DNA of 10,282 nt, from contig PJET01000021.1 in assembly GCA_002825515.1 (NCBI GenBank), forward strand, positions 1-10,282, in the 5' to 3' direction. Shown here piece after piece: positions 6,387-10,282 of this stretch. Under the pieces are notes generated by a model. That model was given only the letters and a program-made list of their open reading frames with translations. It ran no database searches and was not told the DNA's origin. The translations under genes were made by a program, and so were the position numbers. Origin of the DNA: Candidatus Thorarchaeota archaeon MP11T_1. GTDB taxonomy: Archaea; Asgardarchaeota; Thorarchaeia; Thorarchaeales; Thorarchaeaceae. Each line of letters starts with the position of its first letter. Within the stretch, counting starts at the first letter, position 1.

Positions 6387-6505
6387 ATTGTGAAACAGCT
6401 TGTTCCTGCTCTTCGGAGTGGGAAGAGGTACGGGCTTTACGGGCGGGTTTGGCTAACGGGACCTTTCCCTAGCCGCTCACTGTTGAGCACCCTTTCTCTT
6501 TTACA
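6387..6505 (+). ncRNA. Repeat copy 3: full-length structured RNA with own promoter
   Basis: It aligns with copy 1 from ATTGTGAA to the T-rich end. Outer stem: AGCTTG (6397-6402) with CGGGCT (6431-6436). Inner stem: TTCCTGCTC (6403-6411) with GAGTGGGAA (6416-6424), 9 bp with two G-U pairs, capped by TTCG. One-sided bulge: GAGGTA (6425-6430). Hairpin II (6451-6474) has GGCTA with TAGCC and GGGA with TCCC. Hairpin III (6475-6488) is GCTCA/TGAGC. ACCCTTTCTCTTTT ends it. The inner stem differs from copy 1 in nearly all bases, yet pairs in both, which favours selection on RNA structure. With the TATA-like box at 6358-6366 this is the best candidate for an independently expressed small RNA of about 115 nt. 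No known family recognised; not coding. Confidence 0.7.
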
Positions 6506-6558
6506 GCAGTCAAGAATCAAAAACTGAATTAACGAGTATTTTAGCGGACAGTAGAAAG

Positions 6559-6567
6559 ATATAATCA
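6559..6567 (+). promoter_or_regulatory. TATA-like box of the cupin gene
   Basis: GATATAATC is centred about 29 bases before the ATG at 6592. No Shine-Dalgarno site precedes that ATG, so the gene is probably read from a leaderless transcript. Confidence 0.45.
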
Positions 6568-6591
6568 CGGCTTTATTAATGCGTAGTAGGT

Positions 6592-6963
6592 ATGACTAGC
6601 TTTACACGTATGTATACTGACGAGAATGATGAAACTCATTTCGAAGATGTGGCGGTTGAATTATCACCAAGTAATTTTGCACCACCAGCACCTCCCTTGA
6701 ATCTCTCAGAATTTAAAGAATCAAAGAAATACGGATTCGTGAAAGCACCTAGTGGATGGTTTGGAGATTGGCATCCCACACCCAAGCGTCAAATGTTTGT
6801 TTATATTTCAGGGAAGATGGAAGCACAAGTAAGCGATGGAGAGGTACGTATATTTGGTCCAGGTAGTGTCACTCTAGTGGAGGATACAACAGGCAAAGGA
6901 CACAAATCCCGAGTAATTGGCGATCAGGATGTTCTTACCATCGTTATTCAACTTGAGGAGTGA
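6592..6963 (+). CDS. Small single-domain cupin protein
   Basis: This 123-residue protein has a single beta-barrel cupin domain over about residues 45-121. Seen: WHPTPKRQMFVYISGKMEAQVSDGEVRIFGPGSVTLVEDTTGKGHKSR, split across the strands. H62 in WHP and the second motif GPGSVTLVEDTTGKGH, with its His, are the likely metal-contact region. The first motif lacks the usual HxH, so metal binding is uncertain. Cupins of this kind often follow the pattern (R/K)RQ...SGELE...GPG...EDTTGKGH, seen in uncharacterised bacterial proteins; the substrate is unknown. No signal peptide, so cytosolic. It is the only plus-strand protein gene that is complete here. Repeat copy 4, starting about 35 bases after its stop, could terminate it. 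Confidence 0.85.
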   Translation: MTSFTRMYTDENDETHFEDVAVELSPSNFAPPAPPLNLSEFKESKKYGFVKAPSGWFGDWHPTPKRQMFVYISGKMEAQVSDGEVRIFGPGSVTLVEDTTGKGHKSRVIGDQDVLTIVIQLEE

Positions 6964-6998
6964 TAATCCACAAACACTTGCTAAGCTACCATGTCTAG

Positions 6999-7057
6999 TA
7001 AACAGGGAACTTTCCCCTCTCTCCCTCTGTTGAGCACCCTTTTCATTTTGCAGCAGT
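6999..7057 (+). repeat. Repeat copy 4 (B-type) between convergent genes
   Basis: AACAGGGAACTTTCCCC, then CTGTTGAGCACCC, TTTTCATTTTGCAGCAGT. GGGA/TCCC (around the ACTT loop) form the short central stem; the outer GTCAG/CTGAC stem of copy 5 is not kept. The 5' GGCTGACGG block is absent. It fills the 103-base gap between the ends of the cupin (+) and AHSA1 (-) genes. There its hairpin and T-rich tract are well placed to end plus-strand transcription. The GCAGCAGT tail is shared with copy 3 (ACAGCAGT). Confidence 0.75.
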
Positions 7058-7066
7058 TAATCATAC

Positions 7067-7474
7067 TTAATCGGAGGTATCTTCAAAATATCTCATCATT
7101 GGATCAAAGTAGAAATCCTTCCAGCCCGTCTTGTAATCATCAGACTGGCCTTCAGGAATGTCCGAGTGAATCAGAGTTAATCTTGTCCCGTTCTCAACCT
7201 TTTCTAAAATTACTTCAATAGTTGAGTCAGGACTATTTGGGGGAAAATCAGTAGTACGCCATTTCTGAACAATTCTCTTGTTTGGTTCTAGCTCAACCGT
7301 GGTACCTTCAATATATCCGTCCCATGCTCTAAACCTACCATTTATCCTAGGCTCTATAGTCGCTTCACTTCCTGTCATCTCAGCATGCTTCTTACTATCA
7401 AGCCAAGCATCATAGATTTTCTTTGGGTTTACTGCAATAGTTATAGAAAGCTTCAAATTTTTCGTCAAATCCAC
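7067..7474 (-). CDS. AHSA1-family SRPBCC-domain protein
   Basis: This 135-residue protein is an SRPBCC (START/Bet v1-like) fold of the AHSA1 branch (activator of Hsp90 ATPase homologue 1-like, C-terminal). Seen in order: a first strand (LKLSITIAVNPKKIYDAWLDSKKHAEMTGSEATIEPR, split over helix 1), GRFRAWDGYIEGTTVELEPNKRIVQKWR, STIEVILEKVENGTRLTLIHSDIP, and a last amphipathic helix (YKTGWKDFYFDPMMRYFED). In these proteins the strands and last helix form a hydrophobic pocket; ligands are mostly unknown. The start is GTG at 7474 with only a weak AAGG site. The alternative ATG/TTG choices do not fit the domain better. It is a single gene with a TATA-like stretch near 7511-7520 on the minus strand. 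Confidence 0.88.
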   Translation of the reverse strand: MDLTKNLKLSITIAVNPKKIYDAWLDSKKHAEMTGSEATIEPRINGRFRAWDGYIEGTTVELEPNKRIVQKWRTTDFPPNSPDSTIEVILEKVENGTRLTLIHSDIPEGQSDDYKTGWKDFYFDPMMRYFEDTSD

Positions 7475-7582
7475 TCGCCTTATTTGTTTCTCAAAGATGT
7501 ATCTTCCCTCTTAACTATAATGAATAAATACATTTGTACATGACAGACACTAAAGGGCTTCACCAGATCCTATTATGGTAAG

Positions 7583-7654
7583 AAGTAGAGGCTGACGGAG
7601 TCAGGTGAACAGGGAACTTTCCCCTTTCTGACACTGTTGAACATCCCTTTCCAA
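7583..7654 (+). repeat. Repeat copy 5 (B-type, full B core)
   Basis: AAGTAGAGGCTGACGG (7583-7598) is followed by GTCAG (7600-7604), GGTGAACAGGGAACTTTCCCC and CTGAC (7628-7632), then ACTGTTGAACATCCC and TTTCC. The outer stem is GTCAG/CTGAC and the inner stem GGGA/TCCC, giving the same two-step hairpin as in copies 1 and 3 with different paired bases. The final T-rich tract is short. It lies upstream of the AHSA1 gene and beyond the end of the TatD gene, antisense to both. Confidence 0.75.
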
Positions 7655-7695
7655 GTTATGAAATACGAGTTTATCTCTACAATCTAAATGTAGGT

Positions 7696-8520
7696 CTACA
7701 GATTGAAGAGGCTCTTTGCGTTGTTTAAAACTGCACGTGCGAGTTCTTCTAGTTCCATTTCCTTGATTTTCGCCAGTTTCCTAGCAACATCGGAAACATC
7801 TGCAGGCTGGAATTCAACTGATGTATCAGGGAATTTAATCCATGCCGGTGCATCTGTTTCGGTGAGTATCTTTTCAATGGGAGTCTGTCGCACCATTTCA
7901 AACGTCCCGTCTCTCTCCAATTGATTAGGTCCGAAGGAAAGAAAGAATCCCATATCAATGAGTTTTTTTCGAGCTTCTGTGCCACAGGAACATCCATGTA
8001 CCATTCCGCCAATATCCTCTGCATGGTGTTGTTCGAGAATATCTATTAGATCTATATCTGCCTCTGCAGAATGGATAACAATGGGCAAATCGAACTCCTG
8101 CGCCAGTTGAATTTGCTTACGAAATAATTTCTGTTGTTGTTTGCGTATTGCTTCATCTATACCCGACTCTTGATTTAGATTGGTGTAGTCTAGACCTACT
8201 TCCCCGATGGCCTTAGGTCTACTCAGCTTCAGTTCTTTTTTAAGATCTGAAAGCAGGAGCGAATGATTGCTTTGAGCCAAGCCCCTTTGAATCCCAACCA
8301 CACGGACCAGACTCTCAAAGTGCTTTTCAATATCATAAAACGAATAGTAGCTCGGATTTGACGACACACTTACAATGTAGTTTACCTCATTCGCTCTTGC
8401 AGTCTTCACAATTGCCTCTACATCTTCTTTGGTAATTGAGGTGTAATTGAATGGATGCACGATATGCGCGTGACAATCGATGAACAACAAACCAGCCCCT
8501 AAACTCTCAATTGTAGTCAT
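7696..8520 (-). CDS. TatD-family metal-dependent hydrolase
   Basis: TatD proteins are TIM-barrel metal-dependent hydrolases; characterised members are DNases. Seen, counting from the ATG at 8520: FIDCHAHI with H17 and H19, GEVGLDY with the metal-bridging Glu, LPIVIHSAEA with the strand-5 His, MVHGCSCGT with the strand-6 His (the usual form is HxFSG), and ILTETDAPAW with the catalytic Asp. All expected ligands are present. Length is 274 residues, usual for the family. An in-frame TTG at 8538 would add six residues. ATG is preferred since a TATA-like AT-rich stretch lies near 8539-8546 on the minus strand and no Shine-Dalgarno site precedes either. The C-terminal LARAVLNNAKSLFNL is the family's usual last helix. 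It stands alone between repeat copies 5 and 6. Not the twin-arginine translocase despite the name. Confidence 0.93.
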   Translation of the reverse strand: MTTIESLGAGLLFIDCHAHIVHPFNYTSITKEDVEAIVKTARANEVNYIVSVSSNPSYYSFYDIEKHFESLVRVVGIQRGLAQSNHSLLLSDLKKELKLSRPKAIGEVGLDYTNLNQESGIDEAIRKQQQKLFRKQIQLAQEFDLPIVIHSAEADIDLIDILEQHHAEDIGGMVHGCSCGTEARKKLIDMGFFLSFGPNQLERDGTFEMVRQTPIEKILTETDAPAWIKFPDTSVEFQPADVSDVARKLAKIKEMELEELARAVLNNAKSLFNL

Positions 8521-8721
8521 TCTATAAGAATTTTGCAAAATTAATCAATCTCTTAGCAGAAGTAATACCAATTAAAGTCAGAGGCATACAATAGGTGGTG
8601 TACTTCAGGCTCGGTAGTGATAATCAACTCATCTCATCAAATGCATCAGCATCCAATCATTATTGAATTGCTAGAACTTTAAAATATGAAAGAAAGAATC
8701 TTTACGAATTCACAATAACAT

Positions 8722-8803
8722 GAAGTAAAGGCTGACGGGACTGGATTGAGTGAATAGGGAACTATCCCTCTCTGACATGTTTAGCATCCTCTTCACTTTT
8801 CTA
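8722..8803 (+). repeat. Repeat copy 6 (B-type, diverged)
   Basis: GAAGTAAAGGCTGACGGGA matches copy 5's GAAGTAGAGGCTGACGG. It is followed by a stem AGGGA (8756-8760), loop ACTA, TCCCT (8765-8769), CTCTGACATG, TTTAGCATCC and TCTTCACTTTTC. The central stem is kept, with an extra A-T pair. The CTGTTGAGC block has decayed to ATGTTTAGC. A TATA-like TTTAAAATATG lies at 8678-8688, though about ten bases farther from the recognisable start than in copy 3. It lies between the TatD start and the end of the next minus-strand operon. The rest of the 8521-8721 stretch shows nothing recognisable. Confidence 0.65.
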
Positions 8804-8844
8804 TAATTTTCATTCGAAATCAAGTTCTCGATATATCCTCCTCC

Positions 8845-8888
8845 AAAAAAAAGCAAACAGCTGCTGTTGATTAAATGAGCAGCTGCTT
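8845..8888 (-). terminator. Hairpin and T8 terminator of the membrane regulator operon
   Basis: Read on the minus strand, AGCAGCTGCT-type arms (8878-8888 with 8855-8865, 11 bp with one G-U pair) enclose a 12-base loop. They are followed two bases later by a run of eight T (8845-8852 as A on the plus strand). It begins 15 bases after the stop of the 55-residue gene. It looks like a bacterial intrinsic terminator; the T-run alone would suffice for an archaeal polymerase. Confidence 0.8.
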
Positions 8889-8902
8889 CTTGAAACTTCA
8901 GA

Positions 8903-9070
8903 CTATGACTCGTCTATCTCATCAGCGATAACATCATTCTGAGAATCTAGCTCCCCTCTGAATTTCCCAGGATTGACCCCTGCCAGCACTGAGAGAATGT
9001 ACCTTGTCAGAGGTTTTGTAAGCAAATCAAGAATACTGTCAATTCCCGCTTTCTGATTCTCATTGCTCAC
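8903..9070 (-). CDS. Small 55-residue protein coupled to a membrane regulator
   Basis: Starts at GTG (9070-9068) inside the last codons of the upstream gene, overlapping it by 11 bases, and ends at TAG 8905-8903. The site GGAGGAG lies 7 bases before the GTG, within the upstream coding sequence, which strongly supports translation and coupling. The product begins VSNENQKAGIDSILDLLTKP, has a moderately hydrophobic amphipathic middle (ILDLLTKPLTRYILSVLAGVNPG) and ends in an acidic tail (DVIADEIDES). No family recognised. It is followed by a strong terminator, so it is the last gene of the unit. It could be a partner of the membrane-bound regulator before it. A non-functional tail ORF is the alternative, but the ribosome site argues against it. 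Confidence 0.75.
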   Translation of the reverse strand: MSNENQKAGIDSILDLLTKPLTRYILSVLAGVNPGKFRGELDSQNDVIADEIDES

Positions 9071-9878
9071 CGTTTATCTCCTCCACTCGATCAGTCTTCT
9101 TCTTAGCATAGATGAAGAGTGCAACGGTCAGAATTGCAAGGCTAATAGTACCCAATGTCAATCCATACCATTGAATCGAAAAGAGTGCAATCATTCTCAC
9201 AAACGGTAAGACAATGGTGAAAACACCACAAATGACTGTTCCAACAATAGTCAATGTTAGGAGAAAGAAAGTATTCCTGTTCGGAGATCGGATAAAGAAC
9301 CAGTTTCTCCCAAGGAACAATATCACAGAAAAACCAACTTTGAGTCTTCTGAGTATTCCAATCATTTTCACAATCGATATGATTGCTATTGGAAAACCGA
9401 GGAATAGAGGTAAGAACAGTATTGGAAGCATAAGATCGAGTGTCAGAGCATCATTGATTGCTATTACGCCGAAGCCCAACAAGGAAACCATGGATCCAAA
9501 CATGAAACCCATCTGACTAGCAAAGAGTGTCAGTTCAGTTCTCGGACTCATTGACATAGCTGCGGAGAAGACACCAAATCGGTCAACTTTAGCCTCACCC
9601 TTTGATTCCCTAGCAACTTGATCAACAAGTATCAACGCACTCTTTCCAGTGTCTGTAATCCTATACTCGCCATTTGTTCGTTCTATTAATCCTGCCTCGC
9701 TGAGTTCTTTCAGATGATAGTTGAACCTACCACTCTCAAGGGATGGGTCGAGACCTAGCACTTGCATAATCTCTGTATAGGTTGCACTACCACTCTCAGA
9801 GATCTTCTTCATTATTGTTCTGCGTGTTGAACTGGACAAAGCCTTCAACACATTTTCATTATCGGGACTTATTTTCAT
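9060..9878 (-). CDS. Membrane-bound winged-helix transcription regulator
   Basis: Residues about 1-85 form an ArsR-like winged helix: VLKALSSSTRRTIMKKISESG, then TYTEIMQVLGL, then GRFNYHLKELSEAGLIERTNGEYRITDTGKSAL. Residues about 115-260 are hydrophobic, with four or five membrane segments (near 118-140, 145-170, 200-225, 233-256, and possibly 178-190) and short basic loops. This gives an N-terminal DNA-binding domain tied to the membrane, an arrangement common in archaea; ligand and targets are unknown. ATG at 9878 is chosen over the in-frame TTG (9884) and GTG (9881), since a TATA-like TTATTAAT lies about 29 bases upstream (9904-9911) and suggests a leaderless message. 272 residues. The gene after it starts inside its last codons. 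Confidence 0.88.
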   Translation of the reverse strand: MKISPDNENVLKALSSSTRRTIMKKISESGSATYTEIMQVLGLDPSLESGRFNYHLKELSEAGLIERTNGEYRITDTGKSALILVDQVARESKGEAKVDRFGVFSAAMSMSPRTELTLFASQMGFMFGSMVSLLGFGVIAINDALTLDLMLPILFLPLFLGFPIAIISIVKMIGILRRLKVGFSVILFLGRNWFFIRSPNRNTFFLLTLTIVGTVICGVFTIVLPFVRMIALFSIQWYGLTLGTISLAILTVALFIYAKKKTDRVEEINGEQ

Positions 9879-9932
9879 CACCAAGAAATACTTAGATTTG
9901 TAGATTAATAACCGATTTTCACTAACTTTTTT

Positions 9933-9955
9933 GACAGGTCTTATATCAGTCTGTC
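9933..9955. promoter_or_regulatory. Possible operator upstream of the membrane regulator
   Basis: GACAG (9933-9937) and CTGTC (9951-9955) are inverted arms separated by 13 bases. They lie just upstream of the TATA-like box of the membrane-bound regulator. The arms are short, so this is only a candidate. The remaining 9956-10020 stretch shows nothing recognisable. Confidence 0.25.
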
Positions 9956-10022
9956 TAATTTTCTAGTTATCAGTAACCAGCCTCATACTCGTTCTTCAGT
10001 TTTGCCAATCGCTTTTTACTCT

Positions 10023-10107
10023 AGTTTCAGGTGAACTGGGAAATAGACTATGTTTGGTAATGGGACCTCTCTCTAGCCGCTCACTGTTGTGCACTCTTTT
10101 ATTTTGC
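10023..10107 (+). repeat. Repeat copy 7 (A-type core with B-type sequence in front)
   Basis: The core 10054-10107 matches copies 1 and 3: TTGGTAATGGGACC, CTAGCCGCTCACTGTTG, TGCACTCTTTTATTTTGC. Hairpin II is weakened (GGGA with TCTC) and hairpin III has one T-T mismatch. The UUCG-type 5' module is absent. In its place stands TTTCAGGTGAACTGGGAA (10025-10042), which is the B-type block of copy 5. This suggests a composite of the two subtypes. It is on the plus strand, upstream of the minus-strand regulator. Confidence 0.65.
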
Positions 10108-10223
10108 ATCTCTTAATTCTAGTAACATGTGTATCCATTATCAATCCATGAATATTCTTCTGACTCTTAATAATCCGGCATATGGTACTTGTTGTAAAGT
10201 AAACATTGCCCTACAATAATGAT

Positions 10224-10231
10224 TTTATAAA
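10224..10231 (+). promoter_or_regulatory. TATA-like box near the right edge
   Basis: TTTATAAA is centred about 20-26 bases before two in-frame ATG codons (10247 and 10253). The spacing fits the second ATG best if the message is leaderless. The preceding 10108-10220 stretch shows no gene. Confidence 0.4.
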
Positions 10232-10246
10232 ATCAGGATAAATACT

Positions 10247-10282
10247 ATGATTATGCGAAAGTCATCAATTACTGCATCCGAA
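10247..10282 (+). CDS. Possible start of a plus-strand gene, cut by the window end
   Basis: From ATG 10247 the frame stays open for 12 codons to the window edge (MIMRKSSITASE); the second ATG at 10253 is an equally good start. The only support is the TATA-like box just upstream. Too short to identify. Confidence 0.3.
   Translation, partial: MIMRKSSITASE

Noticed and set aside
7583..7654. C/D box sRNA
   Set aside because: Two CTGA strings occur, but no RTGATGA C box is properly placed and the T-rich 3' end does not fit. The shared hairpins are not a C/D layout either.
5458..8803. CRISPR array
   Set aside because: Copies are hundreds to over a thousand bases apart, diverged, and separated by genes rather than spacers. 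No cas genes.
9214..9516. Plus-strand 100-codon frame opposite the membrane regulator
   Set aside because: It is antisense to a well-supported gene, has no promoter-like or ribosome site, and its basic composition is what the complement of hydrophobic codons gives.

Overview
The window reads as archaeal DNA. Its first 371 bases are the 3' end of a 16S rRNA gene with the universal ACACACCGCCCGTC block and the terminal GATCACCTCCT. Several genes have a TATA-like box 25-30 bases before the start codon and no Shine-Dalgarno site, as expected for leaderless archaeal transcripts. No tRNA or 23S rRNA gene follows in the remaining 9.9 kb, so the 16S gene appears unlinked. That is known in some Asgard lineages, Thermoplasmatales and a few others. 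A mesophilic archaeon, perhaps Asgard, is my best guess, but the sequence alone does not prove the lineage.

Layout. 16S rRNA 3' end (+), followed by a structured RNA-like repeat and a degraded gene tail. Next is a tight three-gene minus-strand operon: an ArsR/GyrI-type ligand-sensing regulator, a nucleotidyltransferase and the nucleotide excision repair ATPase UvrA, with a 9-bp-arm palindrome upstream. Then come single genes separated by gaps: a secreted DUF3224-like protein (-), a small cupin (+), an AHSA1/SRPBCC protein (-) and a TatD-family hydrolase (-). A two-gene minus-strand unit follows: a membrane-bound winged-helix regulator and a translationally coupled 55-residue protein, ending in a strong hairpin/T8 terminator. 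The window closes with the possible first codons of another plus-strand gene.

The most striking feature is a dispersed repeat family. Every one of the seven true intergenic gaps holds exactly one copy, all seven on the plus strand whatever the direction of the neighbouring genes. None lies in a coding region or at an overlapping gene junction. Copies share a core (CTGTTGAGCACCC followed by a T-rich tract) preceded by a hairpin with a GGGA...TCCC-type stem. The copies behind 16S (391-505) and at 6387-6505 also share a 5' module. It folds into a UUCG/CUCG-capped hairpin whose paired bases differ between the copies while pairing is kept, with a conserved GAGGT bulge. The copy at 6387 has a TATA-like box at the right distance for its own promoter. 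I read this as a family of structured small RNAs or RNA-derived repeats ending in a terminator-like tract. I do not recognise it as a known family. Between copies 2 and 7 each interval carries one gene or one operon, which gives the region a cassette-like look, but no integrase or attC-type symmetry was found.
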